A DNA stretch of 64,000 nt, from assembly GCF_003386165.1 (NCBI RefSeq), contig NZ_QRDV01000001.1, forward strand, positions 862,085-926,084, in the 5' to 3' direction. A program made the position numbers and the translations under genes. This DNA is from Winogradskyella eximia. GTDB lineage: Bacteria > Bacteroidota > Bacteroidia > Flavobacteriales > Flavobacteriaceae. Below are positions 1 through 8,518 of this stretch, piece by piece. How positions within the stretch are numbered: position 1 is the first letter of the stretch; the number at the start of each line of letters is the position of its first letter. The notes beneath the pieces are model-generated. The model did no database searches, was not told the DNA's origin, and saw only the letters and a program-made list of their open reading frames with translations.

Positions 1-1
1 A

Positions 2-154
2 GAATTTGGTGAAACTTACATTAATAGAGAGCATTTTGAAGCTATTCAAGGTTTCCACGCAGGATGGAAAAAATCTGGAGTTGGTGGAGCTGATGGGAAA
101 CATGGAATGGAAGAATACCTTCAAACGAAGGTGATTTATGCACAATACAGATAG
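2..154 (+). CDS. aldA: lactaldehyde/glycolaldehyde dehydrogenase AldA-like, C-terminal end only
   Basis: Only the last 50 codons are inside the window; the gene starts upstream. The visible protein contains [15 protein letters not shown] and [19 protein letters not shown], which closely resemble the C-terminus of E. coli AldA as I remember it. AldA oxidises L-lactaldehyde to L-lactate with NAD. The catalytic Cys and Glu lie outside the window, so substrate specificity rests on this C-terminal resemblance and on the context: a FucP-like permease and LutABC follow, and these would use the lactate. A hairpin terminator lies 20 bp after the stop. Family assignment is confident; the exact substrate is inferred. 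Confidence 0.8.
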   Translation, partial: EFGETYINREHFEAIQGFHAGWKKSGVGGADGKHGMEEYLQTKVIYAQYR

Positions 155-174
155 AAATTAATATTAGATTACCA

Positions 175-220
175 AAGCACTATTCATTTTTAGATATTAA
201 TTTGAATGGTGCTTTTTTTT
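175..220 (+). terminator. Rho-independent terminator after aldA
   Basis: AAGCACTATTCA (175-186) pairs with TGAATGGTGCTT (203-214), a 12-bp stem with one G-T wobble. A run of T follows immediately. It separates aldA transcription from fucP, which starts 30 bp later, so fucP is either read through or has its own promoter. Confidence 0.75.
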
Positions 221-249
221 CATTGACACTAAAAAAAAACCAAGATTAA

Positions 250-1554
250 ATGACGAATTCAACAAAAATACCAGTAGTATCAAAAGAGGTTATCGTACCA
301 TTTGTACTTATCACATCTTTGTTTGCGCTTTGGGGTTTTGCTAACGACATTACCAATCCTATGGTAGCTGCATTTGGAACCGTAATGGAGATTTCAACAG
401 CTAAAGCTGCTTTGGTACAATTAGCTTTTTATGGAGGTTATGCAACTATGGCTATTCCTGCGGCACTTTTTGTTAGAAAATACAGTTATAAAAAAGGAAT
501 ACTTTTAGGCTTAACGCTTTACGCTATTGGAGCTTTATTGTTTTTTCCAGCTGCAAAATTCGAGGTTTTTGGATTCTTTTTAGGGTCTTTATATATCTTA
601 ACTTTTGGGTTAGCCTTTTTAGAAACTACAGCAAATCCTTTTATATTATCAATGGGAGATGAGCGTACGGCAACACAGCGATTAAACTTAGCACAAGCTT
701 TTAATCCTATTGGTTCACTGTTTGGTATGTTTGTGGCTTCAAAATTTATACTTACAGCTTTAGATTCTGATAAACGTAATGAGGCTGGAGAACTTATTTT
801 CAATACGTTAAGCGAAGCTCAAAAAGCGGTTATTAGAACGCATGATTTAGAGATTATTAGAAACCCTTATGTTATTCTTGGTTTTGTTGTTATAGCCATG
901 TTAGTGGTCATTTCTGTCACTAAAATGCCTAAAAGAACGGTTAGCGATAATCCAACCAGTGCGGCATCTTCATTTAAAAGATTATTCAAAAATGGAAAAT
1001 ATAAAGAAGGTGTTTTAGCACAACTATTCTATGTTGCCGCTCAAATTATGTGTTGGACATTTATTATTCAATACGCAGGAAACTTAGGTATACCAAAAGC
1101 AGAAGCACAAAATTATAATATTGTAGCCATGGCTATTTTTTTATGTAGCAGATTTATTAGCACATTTTTAATGAAATATGTCAACTCTAGAAAACTGTTG
1201 ATGATTTTTGCGCTTTGCGCCATGGTAACGATGTCTGGTGTTATATTAATTGAAGGTATTGCCGGACTCTATTTGTTAGTGGCTACTTCAGCATTTATGT
1301 CTTTAATGTTCCCAACCATTTATGGTATTGCATTAGATGGTTTAAGAGCAGACGATACCGCTATTGGAGCAGCCGGTTTGGTAATGGCTATTGTTGGTGG
1401 TGCTTTAATGCCAATTTTGCAAGGATTAATGATAGATACTGAAAAGATAGGACCATTTTCTGGTGTTAACTTCTCTTTTATTCTTCCTTTTATTTGTTTC
1501 TGTTTTATAGCCTTATATGGTTATAGGACTTTAAAAGTTTATAAGGACCAATAA
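250..1554 (+). CDS. fucP: L-fucose:H+ symporter-like MFS permease
   Basis: This 434-residue protein has about twelve hydrophobic segments and matches the FucP/GluP branch of the major facilitator superfamily in length (E. coli FucP is 438). The N-terminal motif GFANDITNPMV places Asp33 where FucP has its proton-coupling Asp46. Glu125 in GLAFLETTANPF fits the position of the sugar-binding Glu135. It would import L-fucose or a related sugar across the inner membrane with protons. The neighbours aldA and lutABC handle the lactaldehyde and lactate released by deoxy-sugar breakdown, which supports fucose or rhamnose rather than glucose. GluP-type glucose/galactose porters of the same family are the main alternative. 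Confidence 0.82.
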   Translation: MTNSTKIPVVSKEVIVPFVLITSLFALWGFANDITNPMVAAFGTVMEISTAKAALVQLAFYGGYATMAIPAALFVRKYSYKKGILLGLTLYAIGALLFFPAAKFEVFGFFLGSLYILTFGLAFLETTANPFILSMGDERTATQRLNLAQAFNPIGSLFGMFVASKFILTALDSDKRNEAGELIFNTLSEAQKAVIRTHDLEIIRNPYVILGFVVIAMLVVISVTKMPKRTVSDNPTSAASSFKRLFKNGKYKEGVLAQLFYVAAQIMCWTFIIQYAGNLGIPKAEAQNYNIVAMAIFLCSRFISTFLMKYVNSRKLLMIFALCAMVTMSGVILIEGIAGLYLLVATSAFMSLMFPTIYGIALDGLRADDTAIGAAGLVMAIVGGALMPILQGLMIDTEKIGPFSGVNFSFILPFICFCFIALYGYRTLKVYKDQ

Positions 1555-1730
1555 TAAATTGATATCGTTTTGGTATAGGTCTGTCTCATTAGTATTGCTT
1601 ATCTAATTATAGAATACAAAAGCTATTATGAAAAAAAGTAAGATAGAAGTGTTAACAAAACGAACCTTGGGCTAAAACCGATTAGAAATGGATGTTAATG
1701 GATAAAATACATGAATTATAAAAGTACATT

Positions 1731-2468
1731 ATGAAAGTAGGATTATTTATTCCTTGTTATATCAATCAATTATATCCACAGGTTGGAATAGCAACATTAG
1801 AGCTGTTGGAGAAACTAAATGTAAACGTTACATATCCTTCTGGTCAGACGTGTTGCGGACAACCAATGGCTAATTCAGGTTATGAATCTGAATCTGTAGG
1901 AGCTTGCAACAATTTTGTGGATAATTTTAAGGATTTTGATTATGTAGTCACACCTTCTGGTAGCTGTGCTTACCATGTTAAAAAGCATTATGACATTATT
2001 CCACAAACAGAAGATGTTACTAATGTTCGTAATAACGTTTACGAACTATGCGATTTTATTGTGAATATCCTCAAAATTAAAAATGTAAATGCAAAATTCC
2101 CCTATAAAATTGGGGTTCACAAAAGTTGTCATGGTCTACGTGGATTGCGATTAGGATCTTGTTCGGAACTTGTTGGACCGTCTTTTTCATCGATAGAAGA
2201 TCTTTTAAACGAAGTTGAAGGTGCTGAATTGACGTCATTAGCAAGAAAAGACGAGTGCTGTGGTTTCGGAGGTACTTTTGCTGTAACAGAAGAAGCTATT
2301 TCCGTAAAGATGGGTAAAGATAAAATCAAAGACCATTTAGATAGCGGAGCAGAAGTAATCACTGCAACAGATACATCTTGCCTGATGCATTTAGAAGGGT
2401 TGATCAATAGAAACAAGCAACCATTAAAAGTATTGCACATCGCCGAAATTTTGAATAGTAGTATTTAA
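1731..2468 (+). CDS. lutA: L-lactate utilisation protein LutA, (Fe-S)-binding oxidoreductase subunit
   Basis: At 245 residues the length is typical of LutA (YkgE). It carries two copies of the CCG domain signature: TCCGQP around Cys41-Cys42 and ECCGFGG around Cys176-Cys177. These motifs bind an iron-sulfur cofactor in this family and in heterodisulfide reductase subunit B. LutA, LutB and LutC together oxidise L-lactate to pyruvate. lutB follows after 12 bp, so the genes are co-transcribed. The 176-bp gap before lutA holds no recognisable gene, only a 15-codon ATG ORF at about 1628 that I do not consider real. Confidence 0.93.
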   Translation: MKVGLFIPCYINQLYPQVGIATLELLEKLNVNVTYPSGQTCCGQPMANSGYESESVGACNNFVDNFKDFDYVVTPSGSCAYHVKKHYDIIPQTEDVTNVRNNVYELCDFIVNILKIKNVNAKFPYKIGVHKSCHGLRGLRLGSCSELVGPSFSSIEDLLNEVEGAELTSLARKDECCGFGGTFAVTEEAISVKMGKDKIKDHLDSGAEVITATDTSCLMHLEGLINRNKQPLKVLHIAEILNSSI

Positions 2469-2480
2469 ATTTAAAGTAAA

Positions 2481-3851
2481 ATGAATCATTCAAAAGCAGC
2501 ATCTATATTTAACAAAGACGAGAAAAAGGTCGATTGGCACGATAAAGCCTTATGGTTTGTAAGACACAAGCGAGATAAAGCAGTACACGCTGTAGAAGGC
2601 TGGGAATCGTTACGAAATTATGGACATGGTATTAAAGCACATACACTTTCAAATTTAGATAACTATTTAATTCAATTTGAAGAAAATGCTTTAAAAAATG
2701 GAGTACAAGTCCATTGGGCAGCTGATGGAGACGAACATAACAAAATTGTTCATAGCATACTCAAAGCGCACAATGCAAAGAAAGTTGTAAAAAGCAAATC
2801 TATGCTTACTGAAGAATGTCATCTAAACCCCTTTTTGGAAGCTGATGGCATTGAGGTTATTGACACCGATTTAGGAGAACGCATAGTGCAGTTGGCTAAA
2901 GAGCCGCCAAGTCATATTGTATTGCCAGCAATCCATAAAACAAAAGAAGAGGTTGATGAGCTTTTTCAAGAACATTTAGGAACAAAACCTTCTGGTGGAG
3001 ATCCTCAATATTTAACAGGAGAAGCAAGAAAACATCTTCGTAAAAAATTTATAAGTGCAGATGCCGCCATTACAGGTGTTAATTTTGCTATTGCAGACAC
3101 AGGTGGTTTCGTGGTGTGCACGAATGAAGGGAATGCCGATATGGGAGCACATTTAGCTCCTGTTCACATTGCCTGTATGGGAATTGAGAAACTGATTCCA
3201 AAACAAGAACATTTAGGAGTCTTTTTGAGATTGCTAGCAAGAAGTGCTACAGGACAACCCATTACAACCTATTCATCTCATTTTAAAAAGCCAATTAATG
3301 GTAATAAAATGCACATTGTAATTGTAGATAATGGCAGAACAGAGCAATTAAGTAGACCAGATTTTAGAGCGTCGTTACATTGTATTCGTTGTGGAGCTTG
3401 TATGAATACTTGTCCTATTTACAGACGAAGTGGAGGGCATAGCTATGATGCAACAATTCCTGGTCCTATAGGTTCTATTTTATCTCCTGGTAAAGATTTA
3501 ACAAAACATAGCAGTTTGCCATTTGCATCTACCTTATGTGGCTCATGCTCAGATGTATGTCCTGTAAAAATTGATATTCATAGTCAGTTGTACAAATGGA
3601 GGCAGATTATTACTAAGGAAACGCCTCAACCATTTGTTAAGAAAGCATCCATGAAAATGATGGGTAAAGTGTTTGCAAAACCCATGCAGTTTGAACGTGT
3701 TGGAAAGGTGGCACGATGGTCTTTAAGAAATTTACCAAAAGGAGTGATTAACTCAAAACCAAATGTTTGGGGAAAAGAAAGAGATTTACCATCAGGACCA
3801 ACCGAAAGTTTTGATGATTGGTATAAAAAAAGAACAGAGAATGAGCAGTAG
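2481..3851 (+). CDS. lutB: L-lactate utilisation iron-sulfur protein LutB
   Basis: This 456-residue protein has the LutB (YkgF) layout. An N-terminal LUD domain is followed by a ferredoxin-type region with CIRCGACMNTC (Cys301, 304, 307, 311) and CGSCSDVCP (Cys353, 356, 360), which would hold two 4Fe-4S clusters. A C-terminal DUF3390-like tail follows. It should pass electrons from lactate oxidation within the LutABC complex at the cytoplasmic side of the membrane. Its stop overlaps the start of lutC by 11 bp, which implies translational coupling. Confidence 0.94.
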   Translation: MNHSKAASIFNKDEKKVDWHDKALWFVRHKRDKAVHAVEGWESLRNYGHGIKAHTLSNLDNYLIQFEENALKNGVQVHWAADGDEHNKIVHSILKAHNAKKVVKSKSMLTEECHLNPFLEADGIEVIDTDLGERIVQLAKEPPSHIVLPAIHKTKEEVDELFQEHLGTKPSGGDPQYLTGEARKHLRKKFISADAAITGVNFAIADTGGFVVCTNEGNADMGAHLAPVHIACMGIEKLIPKQEHLGVFLRLLARSATGQPITTYSSHFKKPINGNKMHIVIVDNGRTEQLSRPDFRASLHCIRCGACMNTCPIYRRSGGHSYDATIPGPIGSILSPGKDLTKHSSLPFASTLCGSCSDVCPVKIDIHSQLYKWRQIITKETPQPFVKKASMKMMGKVFAKPMQFERVGKVARWSLRNLPKGVINSKPNVWGKERDLPSGPTESFDDWYKKRTENEQ

Positions 3852-4428
3852 AGAACATATTTTATCAAGAGCAAAAGCAAATAAGCCTGACTTATTAGAA
3901 TTACCAAACCTAGACTTAAATGTGTTTACAGATGGAAGAGATCTAATTAAAGAATTTAAGACTAAAATTGAAGTTGTTGGTGGCAATGTTGTTGATGTTG
4001 TAACAAAGGAAAACGTTATTTCACAAGTGTCATCTCTTTTTCCAAATACAAAAGTTAATTTTTCAACACTTGAAGGAACCCAAGATTTTAATACAGTTTC
4101 TTTAGAGGCCCTTAATAAACCTCATGAACTTGAAGATTTAGATATAATGATACTAGAAAGTAATATAGGTGTCGCAGAGAACGGAGCACTTTGGTTGTCG
4201 GATAACCAAATTCCAATACGCGTATTGCCATTTATTACAAAACATTTGGTCTTGGTGTTGAATAAAGAAAATATAGTTCCTTTTATGCATCAAGCCTATC
4301 AAAAGCTCTCTTCTAATGCAACCGATTTTGGAGTTTTTATTTCTGGACCATCAAAAACTGCAGATATAGAACAATCCTTAGTGATTGGTGCACAGGGAGC
4401 CTTAAGTTTAACTGTTTTTATTTATTAG
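3841..4428 (+). CDS. lutC: L-lactate utilisation protein LutC (LUD domain)
   Basis: The protein is 195 residues from the start chosen here, ATG at 3841 (MSSREHILSRAKA). That start resembles LutC N-termini and overlaps the lutB stop by 11 bp. A longer reading from 3763 would run entirely inside lutB and has no family support. The LUD domain is visible in the second half, with a glycine-rich segment around GVAENGALWLS and SGPSKTADIEQSLVIGAQG near the C-terminus. LutC is the third subunit of the lactate oxidation complex. A terminator follows at 4565, closing the operon. Confidence 0.92.
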   Translation: MSSREHILSRAKANKPDLLELPNLDLNVFTDGRDLIKEFKTKIEVVGGNVVDVVTKENVISQVSSLFPNTKVNFSTLEGTQDFNTVSLEALNKPHELEDLDIMILESNIGVAENGALWLSDNQIPIRVLPFITKHLVLVLNKENIVPFMHQAYQKLSSNATDFGVFISGPSKTADIEQSLVIGAQGALSLTVFIY

Positions 4429-4564
4429 ATAAAAAATGTTGTTAAAAGTATAATAAAGTTAAAAGGATATAGCCATTTAGTTCCAAAATTGGTGTTTGGT
4501 AATATTTATACTTAATCAATAATAAAATAGTAATTGTTTTAAAACAATTATTTATAGAAGAAAA

Positions 4565-4592
4565 AGTCGCTGTAGGGAGCGGCTTTTTTTTG
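4565..4592 (+). terminator. Rho-independent terminator of the fucP-lutABC operon
   Basis: AGTCGCT pairs with AGCGGCT around a short loop (one G-T wobble), followed directly by eight T. It lies 137 bp after lutC. The sequence between lutC and the hairpin is very AT-rich and shows no ORF I would defend. Confidence 0.75.
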
Positions 4593-4844
4593 TTATAAGT
4601 ATTTTGAGACGTTATCAATTTAAAATTAATAGCCATGTTTCTTGTAGTGTGATAATTTAATTGTCAGTTTTCAATAGTATTGATAAATCGTTATTTTTTA
4701 GTTTTTTTAGTCTAAAAGCGACATTTTTAATCTGTCTATTTATTTTTAAAAGTCTTTTAAACTTGAAGCTTAGACGTTGCTAATCCCTTAATTAAGAACT
4801 GTTCTTGCGGATTTCGTCTCTAGTATTGGGAGTTTCTAAAAACC

Positions 4845-4883
4845 AAAAAAGCCTTAAATCATTTGAAATCAAATGTTTAAGGC
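4845..4883 (-). terminator. Rho-independent terminator of tRNA-Phe
   Basis: Read on the minus strand, GCCTTAAA pairs with TTTAAGGC and an inner CATTTG/CAAATG stem extends the hairpin. Six T follow (plus-strand A at 4845-4850). It lies only 7 bp beyond the tRNA 3' end, as expected for a monocistronic tRNA unit. Confidence 0.8.
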
Positions 4884-4890
4884 TTGTTAG

Positions 4891-4966
4891 TGGTGGTGCC
4901 TCCAGGAATCGAACCAGGGACACAAGGATTTTCAGTCCTTTGCTCTACCAACTGAGCTAAGGCACC
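4891..4966 (-). tRNA. tRNA-Phe (GAA), CCA encoded
   Basis: The minus strand gives a full cloverleaf. The acceptor GGTGCC...GGCACC is followed by A and a genomically encoded CCA. The D-arm is AGCTCAGTTGGTAGAGC. The anticodon arm GGACTGAAAATCC has anticodon GAA, and the T-arm contains GGTTCGATTCC. It is 73 nt without CCA and 76 nt with it. A TATATTTG promoter box lies upstream and a hairpin terminator downstream. Confidence 0.97.
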
Positions 4967-4987
4967 AATTGCTTAATTAAGCGGATG

Positions 4988-5017
4988 CAAATATAGAAGC
5001 ATTTTTAATATTCACAA
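4988..5017 (-). promoter_or_regulatory. promoter of tRNA-Phe (Bacteroidota -7/-33 type)
   Basis: On the minus strand TATATTTG (4988-4995) matches the Bacteroidota -7 consensus TAnnTTTG exactly. TTTG (5014-5017) sits 18 bp upstream as a -33 element. This would start transcription roughly 15 nt before the tRNA 5' end. Confidence 0.65.
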
Positions 5018-5023
5018 AAAGAA

Positions 5024-5051
5024 TTTGCTAAAATTTGATTTTATAAATTTG
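5024..5051 (+). promoter_or_regulatory. probable promoter of the coaX operon
   Basis: TAAATTTG (5044-5051) matches TAnnTTTG, with a TTTG at 5024-5027 as a possible -33 element (16-bp spacing). The predicted start is within about 15 nt of the coaX ATG. It is nearly back to back with the tRNA-Phe promoter. AT-rich DNA makes chance matches possible. Confidence 0.5.
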
Positions 5052-5068
5052 CAATATAGAATTTGCTT

Positions 5069-5797
5069 ATGAATCTTATTGTAGATGTGGGGAATACGTA
5101 TGTTAAGTTTGCTATTTATAATAGTTATAATTTAATATTTAAACTAAGTTTTGAGCTTTCGGAGTTTAAAAAGCAGTATAAAACCCTAAAAAAAGACTTT
5201 CCAAAGTTGGAGAAAGCTATTATTTCGTCTGTTGGTCACTTGTCACAAGACCAAGTAGAGTTAATAAAGAAAGATTTGCCTATTATTGAACTTAGTTCAA
5301 TGACAAAATTGCCATTTAATAATCTTTATAAAACTCCAAAAACATTAGGTGTAGATAGAATGGCCTTAGTTGGAGCTTCCGTACAACAGTTTTCTAATAA
5401 AAATGTACTGATTATAGATGCCGGAACTTGCATTACCTACGATTTTATTACTAAAGAAAATAATTATCTAGGAGGAGCAATATCACCAGGTATTAGATTG
5501 CGCTACAAAACTTTAAATAATTTAACAGCAAATCTTCCGTTATTAGGAACAGAAGAGCCTAAAAGTATTATTGGGAACTCTACAGAAACATCAATTCATT
5601 CTGGTGTTGTAAATGGTGTTGTTAAGGAAATTGATGGAATTATAGACCAATATATTGAAGATTACTTAGATTTAACAGTTATTTTAACAGGAGGAGATGC
5701 CATTTTTTTGTCAAACCAATTAAAAAATACCATATTTGCGAATTCAAATTTTCTATTGGAGGGTTTGAATTTTATTCTAGAATATAATTCAAAATAA
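5069..5797 (+). CDS. coaX: type III pantothenate kinase
   Basis: This 242-residue kinase has the type III signature motifs of the ASKHA fold: NLIVDVGNTYVKF at the N-terminus, GVDRMALVGA, VLIIDAGTCITYDFI, and GGAISPGIRLRYKTLNNLTANLP. It phosphorylates pantothenate with ATP as the first step of coenzyme A synthesis and typically needs a monovalent cation. I start at ATG 5069, giving MNLIVDVGNT; an upstream in-frame TTG at 5063 adds only two residues. The stop overlaps the next ATG by one base, so it heads an operon with an outer-membrane protein, a TPR protein and lptC. Confidence 0.95.
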   Translation: MNLIVDVGNTYVKFAIYNSYNLIFKLSFELSEFKKQYKTLKKDFPKLEKAIISSVGHLSQDQVELIKKDLPIIELSSMTKLPFNNLYKTPKTLGVDRMALVGASVQQFSNKNVLIIDAGTCITYDFITKENNYLGGAISPGIRLRYKTLNNLTANLPLLGTEEPKSIIGNSTETSIHSGVVNGVVKEIDGIIDQYIEDYLDLTVILTGGDAIFLSNQLKNTIFANSNFLLEGLNFILEYNSK

Positions 5798-7104
5798 TGA
5801 TAAAACGATTCATTGTAATTTGTATTACAATTATAAGTTCTGCTGCCTATGCGCAACAAGGAACCGGTTCTCCATATTCATTTTATGGTATAGGAAGCCT
5901 AAAGTCTAAAGGTACTGTAGAAAACCGCAGTATGGGAGGAATTGGTGTTTACTTAGATAGTATTCATATCAATTTAAGGAATCCGGCGGCTTATGCTGGT
6001 AAAAATGTAGAGTCTTTTCCTTTTGATGGGGAAAGTAGACCAATAAAGTTCTCCGTTGCAGGCTCTATGTCTGATGTAACTTTAAAAAGTAACTCTGGTG
6101 ATGCAAAAACAAATAGCACCATCTTTGATTACATTGCTATGTCAGTGCCTGTTGGGAAATTTGGCTTTGGTTTTGGTTTAATGCCATATACTTCTGTAGG
6201 TTACGGACTAGATGATGTTAATGACGACGATGTTATAGTAAATCGTTACAGTGGCGAAGGAGGAGTAAATAAAGTTTTTGCAGGTTTAGGTTATCAAATA
6301 AACGATAAACTAAGTGTTGGAGTAGACTTTAATTATAATTTTGGAAATATTCAAAATACAGCTATCGAAGTAAAGTATACGCCAGAAGGTGAAGTTGTTG
6401 AGTATCAGACTAGAGAATTTAATAGATCTGATTTAGGTGGTTTAAATCTTAATTTTGGTTTGGCTTATAAAACCATGATTACTGAGAAGTTAGAGCTGTC
6501 TACAACTTTTACTTATACTCCAGGAAGTAGTCTAAAATCTGAGAATTCAAGAACGATTTCTACGGTTTCCCTAGATGCATCAAGTTTAGAAGTTTCTGCA
6601 GTGTCTAATACTATTGATATTGATGTCGATCAGACAGATTTAAAATTACCATCTAAATTTTCTATTGGTGCTGGTATTGGTCAGCCTAATTCATGGTTTG
6701 TTGGTTCTGAATATACTTTTCAGAAGTCAAGTGATTTTTCTAATCCTGTTTTTCCTAATAATGATTCAACTTTTGAAAACGCATCACAGATTTCTGTAGG
6801 TGGATTCTATATTCCAAATTATAAGGCCTTTTCAGGTTATTTAAAAAGAGTAGTATATAGAGCTGGTTTTAACTTCGCAAATACAGGTTTAGTTATAAAA
6901 GATGAGTCAATTAATGAGTTTGGCATATCTTTTGGTCTAGGTTTACCAGTTGGAAGCCGAAGTTTGTTCTCTAATGCTAATTTAGGTTTAGAATTTGGAA
7001 AACGCGGTACAACAAACAAAAACTTAATTCAAGAGAATTTTGTAAACTTAAATGTAAGTTTATCATTAAACTCAAGATGGTTCAAACAAAAAAAGTATAA
7101 CTAA
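5797..7104 (+). CDS. outer-membrane beta-barrel protein, function unknown
   Basis: The product is 435 residues with a signal peptide (MIKRFIVICITIISSAAYAQ). It then shows alternating glycine- and aromatic-rich strands typical of a beta-barrel, such as FGFGFGLMPYTSVGYG and LNLNFGLAYKTM. A segment near the N-terminus (NPAAYAG) resembles Bacteroidota FadL/OmpP1-like porins, but the similarity is too weak to assign a substrate. It overlaps the coaX stop by one base and precedes a TPR protein and LptC. A role at the outer membrane, perhaps in lipid or LPS handling, is an inference from position only. Confidence 0.75.
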   Translation: MIKRFIVICITIISSAAYAQQGTGSPYSFYGIGSLKSKGTVENRSMGGIGVYLDSIHINLRNPAAYAGKNVESFPFDGESRPIKFSVAGSMSDVTLKSNSGDAKTNSTIFDYIAMSVPVGKFGFGFGLMPYTSVGYGLDDVNDDDVIVNRYSGEGGVNKVFAGLGYQINDKLSVGVDFNYNFGNIQNTAIEVKYTPEGEVVEYQTREFNRSDLGGLNLNFGLAYKTMITEKLELSTTFTYTPGSSLKSENSRTISTVSLDASSLEVSAVSNTIDIDVDQTDLKLPSKFSIGAGIGQPNSWFVGSEYTFQKSSDFSNPVFPNNDSTFENASQISVGGFYIPNYKAFSGYLKRVVYRAGFNFANTGLVIKDESINEFGISFGLGLPVGSRSLFSNANLGLEFGKRGTTNKNLIQENFVNLNVSLSLNSRWFKQKKYN

Positions 7105-7120
7105 CAAAATTAAATTAAAG

Positions 7121-8518
7121 ATGAAGACGAGAATTACTATACTGCTTTTAGCGCTTTTTGTAAGTGTTAACATAGGATTTGCTCAAGATGACAATCAAGA
7201 AGAATGCATGAATAACTTATCTATTTTTAATAGTTACTATAAAAGCAAAAAATATGATGAGGCTTATGGTCCTTGGAAAATAGTACGTGAAAAATGTCCT
7301 GAATTTAATCAAGCCATATATGCTTATGGAGATAATATTTTAGAGCATAAGATTAAAAACTCTACAGGAGCTGAGCAATTAGCACATATCAATGATTTAA
7401 TGTTATTGTTTGATCAAAGTCATCAGTATTTTGCGTCAAAGTATTCATTAGGTGATATGTTAGTAGAGAAAGCACAGCTAGCATATAAATACAGAAAAGA
7501 ATTAAACAAGTCAGATGTGCAATTGTATAACATGTATGATGACGCTTATAAAAAAGACCCAGAAAACTTTACTAGTGCTCAAGGACTATATACTTATTTC
7601 TCTTTAGCCGTTGATTTGTACGATGCAGGACAAAAAACACCAGAAGATGCTCAAAAATTATTTGACAAATATGATGATGTTGTTGTAATGATTGAGAATG
7701 TAGAGGAAAGCTACATAGAGAAGCTTAACAAGTTAGTTGAAAAAGAAGAAGCAGGTACTGAGTTAAGTAAAAAGGAATTAAAGTATAAAGATAATTACGA
7801 AGCTAATTTAGAAGCTTTTGAAACTGTAGCATCTAGTATGGACAAAAAGCTTGGTGATAGAGCTAATTGTGAAGTGCTTATACCTTTATATCAAAAAGAT
7901 TTCGAAGAATACAAGAATGATGCGGTATGGTTGCAACGTGCAATGAACAAAATGGGACAGAAGGATTGTACTGATGATCCTATGTTTGAGAAACTAGTTG
8001 CGCAAAAAAATACAATAGAACCAGATGCTAATACTTCATTTTACTTAGGTGTATTAAAAGAAAAGCAAGGGAAAATGTCTGAGGCAGATAAGTATTACAG
8101 TCAATCATTTGATTTAGAAACTGATCCGCTTAAAAAATGGAAGCTTGTAATGAGAGTTGCTGAGAAAAATTATAAAAGAGGTAACTATGGTAAAGCAAGA
8201 CAACAATATATGGAAGCTTTAAAATTAAATCCATCAAATGGTGGTCCTTATTTAAGAATAGCAGCTATGTATGCAAAAAGTGCTAATAACTGTGGAGATA
8301 CTAACTTTAATAAAAGAGCGGTATTTTGGTTAGCAGCATTAGAAGCAGAAAAAGCAGGAAGAGTAGATGGTAGATTAAGATCTGCAGCAGCACAATCAGC
8401 AACGAGTTATAGAGCTAGTGCTCCTTCTAAAGCAGATATTTTTCAAGCAGGTAACAAAGGTGAGGTTATTAAAATTGGATGTTGGATCCAACGTTCAGTA
8501 ACAGTTCCAAATCTTTAA
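7121..8518 (+). CDS. secreted tetratricopeptide-repeat protein
   Basis: This 465-residue protein begins with a Sec signal peptide (MKTRITILLLALFVSVNIGFAQ). The body is helical with TPR-like pairs, clearest at about residues 305-405 (SFYLGVLKEKQGKMSEADKYY and NYGKARQQYMEALKLNPSN). A lysine- and glutamate-rich middle (around residues 195-225) is probably coiled coil. It should be periplasmic and act as a protein-binding scaffold. It sits 16 bp after the outer-membrane protein, and its stop overlaps the start of lptC. Confidence 0.78.
   Translation: MKTRITILLLALFVSVNIGFAQDDNQEECMNNLSIFNSYYKSKKYDEAYGPWKIVREKCPEFNQAIYAYGDNILEHKIKNSTGAEQLAHINDLMLLFDQSHQYFASKYSLGDMLVEKAQLAYKYRKELNKSDVQLYNMYDDAYKKDPENFTSAQGLYTYFSLAVDLYDAGQKTPEDAQKLFDKYDDVVVMIENVEESYIEKLNKLVEKEEAGTELSKKELKYKDNYEANLEAFETVASSMDKKLGDRANCEVLIPLYQKDFEEYKNDAVWLQRAMNKMGQKDCTDDPMFEKLVAQKNTIEPDANTSFYLGVLKEKQGKMSEADKYYSQSFDLETDPLKKWKLVMRVAEKNYKRGNYGKARQQYMEALKLNPSNGGPYLRIAAMYAKSANNCGDTNFNKRAVFWLAALEAEKAGRVDGRLRSAAAQSATSYRASAPSKADIFQAGNKGEVIKIGCWIQRSVTVPNL

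Noticed and set aside
1628..1675. 15-codon ORF (MKKSKIEVLTKRTLG) before lutA
   Set aside because: Too short, with no conserved signal. It may be a chance ORF in AT-rich DNA.
4891..4893. Encoded CCA on tRNA-Phe but not on tRNA-Arg as a sign of transfer
   Set aside because: Mixed use of encoded and added CCA is common within one bacterial genome.
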